From Rhizobium sp. BK418 (GTDB taxonomy: Bacteria; Pseudomonadota; Alphaproteobacteria; Rhizobiales; Rhizobiaceae), in the NCBI RefSeq assembly GCF_004341105.1, contig NZ_SLZK01000007.1, positions 350,247 to 414,246 of the forward strand: a stretch of 64,000 bases of DNA, in the 5' to 3' direction. The position numbers were made by a program, and so were the translations under genes. Of this stretch, positions 1 through 7,945 are shown piece after piece. The notes beneath the pieces were generated by a model. It was not told the DNA's origin, searched no databases, and saw nothing but the letters and a program-made list of their open reading frames with translations. The first letter of the stretch is position 1; every line of letters starts with the position of its first letter.

Positions 1-189
1 GAAGCCAGCCTGCTTGCCGGCATCTACGTGATCTTCCTTGCCTTTTCTTTCCATGGCCCTTCGCACTGGCAGCAGAACCAGGCCGAATTCGGCTTCTTCA
101 TCGATCACTTCACCTTCCTCGCCGGCCTGCTCTTTGCCGCCGTCCACGGACCGGAAAAATGGGCGCTGCGCCATAGCGTTCTGAAATAA
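1..189 (+). CDS. C-terminal part of a small membrane protein, possibly DoxX family
   Basis: The window opens inside this gene; frame 1 is open for 62 codons up to a TAA at 187-189. The visible tail has two hydrophobic stretches (around IYVIFLAFSF and FTFLAGLLFAAV) joined by a loop with HGPSHWQQNQAEF, and ends in a short charged tail (GPEKWALRHSVLK). This resembles the end of DoxX-type inner membrane proteins, which often have a His/Trp loop, a gly-leu-leu helix and a GPxxW tail. The family call is tentative because the N-terminal half is missing. Confidence 0.5.
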   Translation, partial: EASLLAGIYVIFLAFSFHGPSHWQQNQAEFGFFIDHFTFLAGLLFAAVHGPEKWALRHSVLK

Positions 190-268
190 CTTCCGTCACA
201 CGTCCGGTCCGGAACCAACAGTCGCCCCGATCATTGCCTTTACCGGCAACAGCAGAGAGGAGCGGCCC

Positions 269-1048
269 ATGGAGCTGCAGGGAAAGATCGCATTAGTCAC
301 AGGCGCAGGTTCGGGCATCGGCAAGGCGACTGCACTGAAGCTCGCCGCTGAAGGCGCCAAAGTTGCGGTGCTGAGTCGCACCGAAAGCGAGGTGCTGCAG
401 ACCTGCAATGAGATCATCGCAGCCGGCGGTCAGTCTATCGAACTGACCGCCGATACAAGCGACGAAGCCCAGATGCGCGCCGCCATCGACAAGATGACCG
501 AGAGTTTCGGCGGCATCGACATCGTCGTGGCCAATGCCGGCATCAACGGTGTCTGGGCGCCGATCGACGATCTCAAGCCGGATGAATGGGATCGGACAAT
601 GACCGTCAACCTACGCGGCACATACATGACGCTGCATCTCACCGTGCCCTACCTGAAGACGAATGGCGGCTCGATCGTCGTCGTCTCCTCCATCAACGGC
701 ACGCGCACCTTCACCACGCCGGGCGCCACAGCCTATGCCGCCACCAAGGCCGCCCAGGTAGCCATAGTCCAGCAGCTGGCGCTGGAACTCGGCAAACACG
801 GCATACGTGTCAACGCCGTGTGCCCCGGCGCGATCGAAACCAGCATCGCCGCCAACACAGCGTCACGTCATCGCGAGGAAACCGAGGTGCCCGTCATCTG
901 GCCGGAAGGGGAAATCCCGATTACCGGCGGCAAGGCGGGATCGAGCGACGATGTAGCCGAAACGATCCTTTTCCTGGCCTCCGAGCGCGCGCGCCATATT
1001 ACCGGCACGCCGGTCTGGATCGATGGCGGGCAGGGGTTGCTGCGCTAA
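269..1048 (+). CDS. SDR family NAD(P)-dependent oxidoreductase
   Basis: Classical short-chain dehydrogenase of 259 residues, the usual family length. It shows the Rossmann motif TGAGSGIG (11-18), NAG (89-91), Asn114, Ser140/141 and the catalytic pair Tyr156/Lys160 in YAATK. The C-terminus (TGTPVWIDGGQG) is the typical SDR end. The start is supported by AGAGAGGAG about 7 nt upstream. The gene lies 80 bp after the truncated membrane gene and faces the cyclase gene convergently. The cytoplasmic substrate, likely a sugar or hydroxy-acid, cannot be told from the sequence. Confidence 0.9.
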   Translation: MELQGKIALVTGAGSGIGKATALKLAAEGAKVAVLSRTESEVLQTCNEIIAAGGQSIELTADTSDEAQMRAAIDKMTESFGGIDIVVANAGINGVWAPIDDLKPDEWDRTMTVNLRGTYMTLHLTVPYLKTNGGSIVVVSSINGTRTFTTPGATAYAATKAAQVAIVQQLALELGKHGIRVNAVCPGAIETSIAANTASRHREETEVPVIWPEGEIPITGGKAGSSDDVAETILFLASERARHITGTPVWIDGGQGLLR

Positions 1049-1286
1049 GGCCGTTCTTCGGCGGAATGAACATGCCTTGGCTCGCCGATCAGGTGAATAG
1101 GTTGCATAACTTGCATGATTATCTAACCGAACGCGGAAATCTGTCAGTGAGATCTGCATCTATCAAGATCTGACATTTTCCATAGTGCGCCGAAAAAATG
1201 CCCCTGCATCTCCTTCATCCTATGCAGACACCTAAAGCTCCATGAAAAAAATGACATGCAATGGCGTCAAGATAAAGGGCTGCCAC

Positions 1287-2510
1287 TCAGCTGTTCAGCC
1301 GCGCACTCTCCAGCGTGTAGAGCAACTGTGGACGCTTGACGCCGCGCAGCGCGTAACGGCCGACGCAGGCGAGAACATTGCGCTCTGCCTCGGGGATCGC
1401 GGATTCAAAATCCGACGACATCAGCACGTTGAGATCGACCGACCGGCAGATGGAGGCTATACGGCTTACCTCGTTGACGGCCGGCCCGATGACTGTGAAG
1501 TCCAGACGATCCTGGCTGCCGATATTGCCGTAGAAAACGTCACCAATATGCAGGCCGATATAGACATCGGTCGTCGGCCGCCGATCCGCCTCGCGTGCGG
1601 CATTCAGAACCGCGAGCTTCTGCCGCACCAGCCGCTCTGCCTGCAGGGCAGCCGAACAGCTTTCCGATGGCTCCTCACCTTTGAAGATTGCGAGCACTCC
1701 ATCGCCGATCAGTTTCAGAACATTGCCGCCGGCCTCATGGATCGCGGTGATCACGACTTCGCTATATTCGTTGAGCAGCGGGATGATATCTTCGGGCGGC
1801 GAATTGTCTGATATTTTCGTATAATTCAGCAGATCCGAAAACCAGAGTGCGGCTGAAATCCGCTCGGTCTTGCCGCGTGAGATCTTGCCTTCCATCACCT
1901 GGCGCGCGGCATCTTCGCCGAGATAGACTTCGGCGATGGTGCGAGCGATGCGGGCAAGCGCCACGCATTTGATCGCCAGCCCCAGCACCGGCACCAGCTT
2001 GCGCAGGACGGCAAGGTCCTGATCGGAGAAACCCTCAGGATGTTTGGTTGAGAAATGCGAGAAGAAACAGTCCATCTCGCCGATCGTACCGGCCTGGGCA
2101 AAATGATGCGCCATGGCGATGTAATCGGTATGGCCGAGCGCATGAATCTGGTCCAGCATGATGAAATCGGTCGGATCGCCGAATCCGATCCTGCGCCGCA
2201 CCTCGCGGTCGCCACTCGTCCAGAGATGGTAGAAAGCCGAGCGACGCCAGGTTTCCAGTCCCTGGCCTTCGCCTGAAGGGCCATATTCGAATTCGCCTTC
2301 GAAATTCGCCTCACTTTCACTATCCCAGCGGAAGGCGCGCCCTTCATGAACCGGATGCAGCGTATCCATCAGCGCCATGGCCCGATCGAGGCGCATGCCC
2401 GCATTGCGGCAGACCTCGCAGAAGCCGGCGAGCAGCTCCGCCTCGGTCGCGCCGTTCAAGCCCTGTTCCGTCACCCATGCTGCGATTGTGCCGATATCGC
2501 TATAGCCCAT
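1287..2510 (-). CDS. class III adenylate/guanylate cyclase with N-terminal sensory region
   Basis: A 407-residue soluble protein. Residues 1-200 form a sensory region of the type often found on rhizobial cyclases; residues 215-400 are a class III nucleotide cyclase domain. The catalytic set looks complete: metal-binding Asp226 (WFSDLLNYT) and Asp270 (GDGVLAIF), purine-selecting Lys266 and Thr339 (DFTVIG), and transition-state Asn346 and Arg350. The Lys/Thr pair favours adenylate cyclase (class IIIb) over guanylate cyclase. No membrane segment is seen. It is a paralogue of the cyclase at 22508-23755, with the same architecture. It is probably monocistronic; the neighbouring LacI gene on the same strand ends 84 bp upstream. 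Confidence 0.9.
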   Translation of the reverse strand: MGYSDIGTIAAWVTEQGLNGATEAELLAGFCEVCRNAGMRLDRAMALMDTLHPVHEGRAFRWDSESEANFEGEFEYGPSGEGQGLETWRRSAFYHLWTSGDREVRRRIGFGDPTDFIMLDQIHALGHTDYIAMAHHFAQAGTIGEMDCFFSHFSTKHPEGFSDQDLAVLRKLVPVLGLAIKCVALARIARTIAEVYLGEDAARQVMEGKISRGKTERISAALWFSDLLNYTKISDNSPPEDIIPLLNEYSEVVITAIHEAGGNVLKLIGDGVLAIFKGEEPSESCSAALQAERLVRQKLAVLNAAREADRRPTTDVYIGLHIGDVFYGNIGSQDRLDFTVIGPAVNEVSRIASICRSVDLNVLMSSDFESAIPEAERNVLACVGRYALRGVKRPQLLYTLESARLNS

Positions 2511-2593
2511 ACGCTCTCCTCATTCGCTGCAAGCTGTAACGCGAATCTGCGGCAGATGGAAAGACAATCAACCCGAAGCGCTCGCTCAACGCA

Positions 2594-3628
2594 TCATTGC
2601 ATTGCCGGCATATTGTAGGGTGTGACGATTTCGACGGCCGAGAACGCAACCGGCGCCGTCCGGGTGGCGGGAATGGCGCGGGCCATGATCGCACGAAAGG
2701 CCGAGCGCGCATCGGTTCTGAGATCATGATGCAACACGAAATCGATCCGCCGTTCGACAAGCAGGGCGCGATTGTCGGCATCGAGATCATGCGCCACGAA
2801 AACCGAGACTGCCCGGCCCGCAGCCTCGAAAGCCGCAAGCACCGCGCGGTTGCCGCCGCCGACCGAATAGACGGCATTGATATCAGGATCACCGGCGAGG
2901 GCTGCCGCAACGAGCGTGCCTGTCGCAGTATCGGTACCGTGCCCTTCGCTGACCTCGACAATGCCGATCGAAGGATAATGCGCCCGGATCACCCGGCGAA
3001 AGCCGATCTCGCGCTCCTCCTCGCCCCGGAACCGGCCGCTCGATAGCGTCACCAGTGCCTTGCCGCCCGCAGGTCCGAGAAGCCGGCCGATAAGATAGGC
3101 CGCCGTCTCGCCCGCTGCTCGATTGTCGGCGCCAGCATAGGCTGATCGCGCCGAATTCGGCAGGTCCGTCACGAGCGCGACGACGGGAATACCGGCCGCA
3201 TCGAGCCGCGCAACGGCGGCAACGACCTCAGGCACATCAGGCGCTTTCAGCACGATGCCATGCGTGCCGCGTAGGCGAATACGGTCGAGAAGCTGCACCA
3301 GCTCCGCAGCGCGCATCACCTCGGCGAAATGGAAACGGCAGCGAAAAGCCGTCGGCAGGAAGGTCGCGACCTCCGTTTCGAAGGCAGCCCGCACCGCAGT
3401 ACTGAACCGCTCCGGCGTCTCCATAACGATATCGATCGCAAGCTTGCGGCCGGCCACATCGGCTCCCGCCTGCTTTTCGAGTTCGGCGATTGCCGCCTTC
3501 ACCCGCATCTCCGTCTGCCGCCGCACACCGGGCCTGCCGTTCAGCACCCGGTCAACGGTTGCGGTGCTGAGGCCTGCCTGAAAAGCGATATCCTTGACGA
3601 GAAAGCGATGAGCCACGGCGATCTTCAC
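2594..3628 (-). CDS. LacI family transcriptional regulator of the divergent PhyH operon
   Basis: A 344-residue regulator with an N-terminal LacI helix-turn-helix (LVKDIAFQAGLSTATVDRVL, about residues 9-28), a hinge, and a periplasmic-binding-like ligand domain (about 60-340; VALVTDLPNS, VYSVGGGNRAVLAA). The start used is a GTG at 3628; a second GTG four codons later is also possible. It is divergent from the PhyH/SDR/SMP-30 operon, and a palindrome in the 95-bp shared region is a plausible operator. By position it should respond to the substrate of that operon. Confidence 0.88.
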   Translation of the reverse strand: MKIAVAHRFLVKDIAFQAGLSTATVDRVLNGRPGVRRQTEMRVKAAIAELEKQAGADVAGRKLAIDIVMETPERFSTAVRAAFETEVATFLPTAFRCRFHFAEVMRAAELVQLLDRIRLRGTHGIVLKAPDVPEVVAAVARLDAAGIPVVALVTDLPNSARSAYAGADNRAAGETAAYLIGRLLGPAGGKALVTLSSGRFRGEEEREIGFRRVIRAHYPSIGIVEVSEGHGTDTATGTLVAAALAGDPDINAVYSVGGGNRAVLAAFEAAGRAVSVFVAHDLDADNRALLVERRIDFVLHHDLRTDARSAFRAIMARAIPATRTAPVAFSAVEIVTPYNMPAMQ

Positions 3629-3658
3629 TCCCGGAATTCTGATGGTTTTTTGATGGAT

Positions 3659-3676
3659 TCCTGATCTACATCAGGA
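3659..3676. promoter_or_regulatory. candidate LacI operator between regulator and PhyH operon
   Basis: Perfect inverted repeat TCCTGAT-CTAC-ATCAGGA (7-bp arms) in the divergent promoter region. A TATAGT -10-like hexamer lies 13 bp downstream at 3689-3694 on the plus strand. Location and size suit autoregulated divergent control; binding by the adjacent LacI protein is inferred. Confidence 0.5.
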
Positions 3677-3723
3677 TCGCCGGCGGCGTATAGTCCCCTT
3701 CATCGGACATGGAGGAGTACCCG

Positions 3724-4911
3724 ATGAAATCAGACAACCAGCAAAAATTGCGCGCCGATCGCGTCTGGCTCACCGAAGACGCTTGCGATCTCAGCGATTT
3801 CCGCGCACTCGCAGAAAAGACCACCTTGCTCGCCGATTACCCGACGGCCTCTGCCGTCGAGAAGAACGTTCTGATCTACAACAGCCGCAAAGTGATCGAA
3901 GCGGCGTCTACGCCGGCAGGCCGTCGCGCCGTTCTCGCCGAAATCTGCGAAGCCTTCGGCATCGGCCCCGGTGTCGTCGTCTTCAAGCGTGCCTATGAAG
4001 ACACCAGCATCATCGACCGGGCGAGCACCATCTTCGAAGAGATCATTGAGGAGCAGCACCGCACATCCACTGGCGGCGGCGACCATTTTGCCAAACCGGG
4101 CGCCAATGACCGCATCTGGAATTCATTGGAAAAACACTGCCTGGCAGACCCTGAAAATTTCGCCCGCTATTACGGCAATACCATCGTGGCGCTGGCAAGC
4201 GAGGCATGGCTCGGCCCGCATTATCAGATGACGGCACAGGTCAACCGGGTGAACCCCGGCGGTGCGGCGCAATCCGCCCACCGCGACTACCACCTCGGCT
4301 TCCAGTCCTCCAAAGTGATCGAGCAGTTCCCGGCCCATGTGCATCGCCTCTCGCCGGTACTGACCCTGCAGGGTGCGGTTGCCCATTGCGACATGCCGCT
4401 CGAAAGCGGCCCGACGCTTTTCCTGCCGCACAGCCAGACTTACGAGCCGGGCTATCTCGCTCTCAAGCGCCAGGAATTCAAGGATTATTTCGAGCAGAAC
4501 CATATCCAGCTGCCGCTGGAAAAGGGCGATGTCGTATTCTTCAACCCCGCCCTCTTCCACGCTGCCGGCACCAACCGCTCGAAGGACATCAAACGCGTGG
4601 CGAACCTGCTTCAGGTCTCCTCGGCTTTCGGCCGAGCCATGGAAACCGTCAATCGCGAACGCATGAGCGCAAAACTCTTCCCCGCCCTGAAGGCGCTGAA
4701 GAGCAGGCTTTCGGCCGGCGAGATCGCCAATGCCGTCGCATGCTGTGCAGAAGGCTATTCCTTCCCGACCAATCTCGACCGCGACCCGCCGCTCGGCGGC
4801 CTCGCGCCGAAGACACAGGCACAGCTGATGCACGAGGCGCTGGAAGAAGGCTGGAGCGATGAAACATTCACCAAAGCCCTCGCCGACCAGGCGGCCAAGA
4901 AGCTGAGCTGA
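3724..4911 (+). CDS. phytanoyl-CoA dioxygenase (PhyH) family protein
   Basis: A 395-residue Fe(II)/2-oxoglutarate-type oxygenase. The iron triad is visible: His186-x-Asp188 in SAHRDYHLG and distal His279 in NPALFHAAGTNRS, with Arg285 as the likely 2-oxoglutarate-binding residue. An upstream ATG at 3709 overlaps the ribosome-binding site; GGAGGAG at 3710-3716 places the true start at 3724. It is the first gene of a plus-strand operon with an SDR and an SMP-30 lactonase under a divergent LacI regulator. PhyH enzymes hydroxylate many small molecules, so the substrate is open, but the partners suggest a polyol- or sugar-like compound. Confidence 0.85.
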   Translation: MKSDNQQKLRADRVWLTEDACDLSDFRALAEKTTLLADYPTASAVEKNVLIYNSRKVIEAASTPAGRRAVLAEICEAFGIGPGVVVFKRAYEDTSIIDRASTIFEEIIEEQHRTSTGGGDHFAKPGANDRIWNSLEKHCLADPENFARYYGNTIVALASEAWLGPHYQMTAQVNRVNPGGAAQSAHRDYHLGFQSSKVIEQFPAHVHRLSPVLTLQGAVAHCDMPLESGPTLFLPHSQTYEPGYLALKRQEFKDYFEQNHIQLPLEKGDVVFFNPALFHAAGTNRSKDIKRVANLLQVSSAFGRAMETVNRERMSAKLFPALKALKSRLSAGEIANAVACCAEGYSFPTNLDRDPPLGGLAPKTQAQLMHEALEEGWSDETFTKALADQAAKKLS

Positions 4912-4939
4912 CCCTGAGCCTAGCTAAATTGATCCCAGT

Positions 4940-4962
4940 GCCCCTCGCTTCCGGCGAGGGGC
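4940..4962 (+). other. intercistronic hairpin between PhyH and SDR genes
   Basis: Perfect 9-bp stem GCCCCTCGC / GCGAGGGGC around a 5-nt TTCCG loop. No U-run follows, so it is more likely an mRNA processing or stabilising element than a strong terminator. Confidence 0.55.
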
Positions 4963-4992
4963 CATTTGCATATCATCAGGAGGAGAAGACAT

Positions 4993-5814
4993 ATGAGCAC
5001 GGATTACGCCCGCCTCGACGGCAAGATCGCCATCGTCACCGGCGGCACACAGGGCCTAGGGGCCACCATCGCCCGCCTCTTTGCCGAACGCGGCGCCAGG
5101 GGCATCGTCATCTGCGGCCGCAACGAGACCAAGGGGAAAGCGAAAGCCGAGGAGATATCGGCAAAGACCGGTGCGAAAGTCGTCTACGTCAAAGCCGATC
5201 TCGGCAAGGTGGAGGATGCGCAGAACGTCGTCCATGTCTGCGACCAGACCTTCGGCCGCGTGGATGCGCTGGTCAATGCTGCCGCCATCACCGATCGGGG
5301 CACAATCCTCGACACCAGCCCCGAACTCTTCGATGCCATGTTCGCCGTCAACGTCCGCGCGCCTTTCTTCCTCATGCAGGAAACCGTGAAGGTCATGCGA
5401 CGCGAGAAGATCGAAGGCACCATCGTCAATATCGGCTCTATGTCCGCCAAGGCGGGCCAGCCTTTCATCGCCGCCTATTGCGCCTCCAAAGGCGCGTTGG
5501 AAACGCTGACCAAGAACACCGCCTACGCGCTCTTGCGCAACCGCATCCGCGTCAACGGCCTCAACATCGGCTGGATGGCCTCGGAGGGCGAAGATCGCAT
5601 CCAGAAGGAATTTCACAAGGCGTCGGACGACTGGCTCGCCAAGGCCGCCGCCAGCCAGCCCTTCGGTCGACTGGTCGATCCGGAAGAAGTTGCCCGCGCC
5701 TGCGCCTATCTCTCGTCAGCCGAATCCGGCCTGATGACCGGCTCGGTCATCTGCTTCGACCAGTCGATCTGGGGCGCCTATGACGGCTCCCCCCATCCCG
5801 TCGCGGCCCTCTGA
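4993..5814 (+). CDS. SDR family oxidoreductase of the PhyH operon
   Basis: A 273-residue short-chain dehydrogenase with TGGTQGLG (16-23), NAAA (95-98), Asn120, Ser149 and Tyr162/Lys166 (YCASK), so all catalytic residues are present. The start at 4993 is set by AGGAGGAG just upstream; the longer reading from 4966 runs through that site. It is the second gene of the operon. The likely role is oxidation of a hydroxyl group to give a keto sugar or lactone that the downstream SMP-30 enzyme could hydrolyse; this pathway order is inferred. Confidence 0.88.
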   Translation: MSTDYARLDGKIAIVTGGTQGLGATIARLFAERGARGIVICGRNETKGKAKAEEISAKTGAKVVYVKADLGKVEDAQNVVHVCDQTFGRVDALVNAAAITDRGTILDTSPELFDAMFAVNVRAPFFLMQETVKVMRREKIEGTIVNIGSMSAKAGQPFIAAYCASKGALETLTKNTAYALLRNRIRVNGLNIGWMASEGEDRIQKEFHKASDDWLAKAAASQPFGRLVDPEEVARACAYLSSAESGLMTGSVICFDQSIWGAYDGSPHPVAAL

Positions 5815-5823
5815 GGCGCCCCG

Positions 5824-5850
5824 GAGCCCGCGCTTTTTACAGCCGGGCTC
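5824..5850 (+). other. intercistronic hairpin before the SMP-30 gene
   Basis: Inverted repeat GAGCCCG / CGGGCTC (7 bp) with a 13-nt loop containing a T-run, in the 95-bp gap between the SDR and SMP-30 genes. It may modulate readthrough or mRNA stability. Confidence 0.45.
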
Positions 5851-5909
5851 TGGCACGTTTTGCCGTTTGCGGCTACGAAGAGGCGATATCGATCTGGGAG
5901 GAATCGGGC

Positions 5910-6821
5910 ATGGCCGGAAACGAGCTTTATGATATCAGAGACGAGCGTTTCGGCGCCTTGATCGTCGGCAGCGCGATGCTGGAAGAGCTCTACACGGGCT
6001 GTCGCTGGGCCGAAGGACCGGTCTGGTTCTCCGATCTGAACTGCCTCATCTGGAGCGATATTCCGAACGAACGCATGATGCGCTGGGTACCGGATGGCAC
6101 CGTCTCCGTCTTCCGTTCGCCCTCGAATTACGTCAACGGCAATACCCGCGACCGGCAGGGCCGCCTCGTTTCCTGCGAGCATGGCGGCCGCCGCGTGACC
6201 CGGACTGAGCCGGATGGCCGCATCACCGTTCTCGCAGACAGCTACAACGGCAGGCGCCTGAATTCCCCGAACGACGTCGTGGTTAAGTCCGACGGCTCAA
6301 TCTGGTTCACCGATCCGAGCTACGGCATCATGTCCGACTATGAAGGCCACAAGTCTCCGAAAGAGCAGGAAACCCACAACGTCTATCGCATCGACGCTGC
6401 GACCGGCGAAATCGAAGCTGTCGTCACCGATTTCATTCAGCCGAACGGCCTCGCCTTCTCCCCGGACGAGCGACAGCTCTTTATCGCCGATTCCGGCTCC
6501 TCCAATCATGACGTCCCGCGCCACATCCGCGTCTTCGATGTGGTCGACGGCCGCAAGCTGGCAAACAGCCGCTATTTCTGCTCGATCGACAGCGGTGTGC
6601 CTGATGGTTTCCGTTTCGATATCTCGGGAAATCTCTGGACGAGTGCGGCTGACGGCGTGCACTGTTTTGCCCCTGACGGGACACTGATCGGCAAGATCAA
6701 GGTACCGCAGACCGTCTCCAACATCACCTTCGGCGGCCCGAAGAAGAACCGCCTGTTCATCACTGCGACGCAATCGCTCTATTCGATCTATACGACGACG
6801 AACGGGGCACAGTACCCGTAG
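5910..6821 (+). CDS. SMP-30/gluconolactonase family protein
   Basis: A 303-residue six-bladed beta-propeller lactonase. Family signatures are visible: CRWAEGPVW near residue 35 (metal-ligand Glu), RLNSPNDVV (metal-ligand Asn), WFTDPSYG, IQPNGLAFSPD and FIADSG (catalytic Asp). A clear Shine-Dalgarno (GGGAGGAA) precedes the ATG. It is the last gene of the PhyH-SDR operon, probably opening a sugar lactone in the cytoplasm. The specific lactone is unknown. Confidence 0.9.
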   Translation: MAGNELYDIRDERFGALIVGSAMLEELYTGCRWAEGPVWFSDLNCLIWSDIPNERMMRWVPDGTVSVFRSPSNYVNGNTRDRQGRLVSCEHGGRRVTRTEPDGRITVLADSYNGRRLNSPNDVVVKSDGSIWFTDPSYGIMSDYEGHKSPKEQETHNVYRIDAATGEIEAVVTDFIQPNGLAFSPDERQLFIADSGSSNHDVPRHIRVFDVVDGRKLANSRYFCSIDSGVPDGFRFDISGNLWTSAADGVHCFAPDGTLIGKIKVPQTVSNITFGGPKKNRLFITATQSLYSIYTTTNGAQYP

Positions 6822-6831
6822 GCGCGACGAA

Positions 6832-7111
6832 CTATTTCTGCGCCCCAGCCCGCAGACCCTGCTGAAAGATCTGCTTCAACTCGGCAAAGCCGTCGAAACC
6901 GAGATGATGCGCAAAGCGGATGACGCTGGCCTGCGAGACATTGCAGCGCTCGGCGATCTTGTGGCTGCTTTCGAAGGCGAAGATATCGGGGCCGCTCGGC
7001 TGCAAGCCTCGCCAGCGCATCCAGCCGCTGCGGCAAGTCGCAATGGATGGCAACCCAGAATGCCTTGCTGAGAAAGGCATCGCCGCTAGCCTTTATCGAT
7101 AGGGTCTGCAT
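6832..7111 (-). pseudogene. RpiR-family regulator remnant (frameshifted, no SIS domain)
   Basis: Two overlapping minus-strand frames together give about 92 residues of an RpiR-type N-terminal domain. The first frame supplies LPQRLDALARLAAERP and the second DIFAFESSHKIAERCNVS, then QASVIRFAHHLGF and FDGFAELKQIFQ. The frames join at the GGGG run at 6988-6991; removing one base restores a single frame. The protein would stop after the helix-turn-helix, lacking the SIS sugar-phosphate domain of about 150 residues found in intact RpiR proteins. It lies downstream of the ThuA gene on the same strand, probably as a decayed local regulator. A sequencing error could explain the frameshift but not the missing SIS domain. 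Confidence 0.7.
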
Positions 7112-7180
7112 TCTTCACTCCATCATTGTCGCCCAGGGAGGCCAGAGCCATCAGGCCCCAGTCCCCGCGGGAAGAGCCGT

Positions 7181-7930
7181 TTAAGCCTTCACGTTGTCCG
7201 GCCGGCCGTGCAGCGGCTCCTTGCGGTGCCAGTTTTCCAGGATGCGGCCGTCGGTATGCTTCTGCTGTGCCCAGCGGATGCCGTTCGAAATGACCTTGTG
7301 CACCATCTTGTCGTGATAGATCGGATAGGTCTCATGGCCGGGGCTGAAGAAGAAGATGCGCCCGCGGCCGCGTTGGAAGGTGCAGCCGCTGCGGAATACT
7401 TCGCCGCCGGAATACCAGGAGATGAAGACCAGTTCGTCCGGCTGCGGAATATCGAAGGGCTCGCCATACATTTCCGAAGCATTGACCTCGAAATAGGGCG
7501 GCAGGCCCTCGGCGATCGGATGCGAGGGATTGACCACCCAGACACGTTCCAGATCACCCTCCGGGGTTTCGCGCCAGGAGAGATTGGCATTGGTGCCCAT
7601 GAGCCGGCGGAAGAGTTTGGAGTGATGGCCGGAATGTAAGACCAGCAGACCCATGCCCTTCAGCACCCGTTGCTGCACGCGGTCGATCAGCCCGTCGCTG
7701 ACGTCCTCATGCGCCATATGCCCCCACCAGAGCAGCACGTCAGTATCGTTGAGCACGGAATCCGGCAGGCCTTCGTCCGGATCGTCGAGCGTGCCGCGGC
7801 GGATCTCGAAATCGGGATGGGCGATACCGGCGGCGATCGCGCCGTCGATACGGTCGGGATAAATATCCTGAACTTCCTTGTGTACTTGCTCGTGACGCCC
7901 TTCGTTCCAGATCGTGACCTTGATTGTCAT
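7181..7930 (-). CDS. ThuA domain-containing protein (trehalose-utilisation-like)
   Basis: A 249-residue ThuA-domain protein with a class I glutamine-amidotransferase-like fold: VTIWNEGRHE at the N-terminus, DVLLWWGHMAH (about residues 85-95), LLVLHSGHHSKLF (about 114-126) and FFFSPGHETYPIYHD near 220. No signal peptide is seen. It closes the ABC transporter operon, 15 bp after the ATPase gene. ThuA family proteins accompany Gfo/Idh/MocA oxidoreductases and sugar transporters in rhizobia, and act in keto-sugar or disaccharide catabolism; the substrate here is unknown. Confidence 0.85.
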   Translation of the reverse strand: MTIKVTIWNEGRHEQVHKEVQDIYPDRIDGAIAAGIAHPDFEIRRGTLDDPDEGLPDSVLNDTDVLLWWGHMAHEDVSDGLIDRVQQRVLKGMGLLVLHSGHHSKLFRRLMGTNANLSWRETPEGDLERVWVVNPSHPIAEGLPPYFEVNASEMYGEPFDIPQPDELVFISWYSGGEVFRSGCTFQRGRGRIFFFSPGHETYPIYHDKMVHKVISNGIRWAQQKHTDGRILENWHRKEPLHGRPDNVKA

Positions 7931-7945
7931 GTCATTCCTCTTGTT

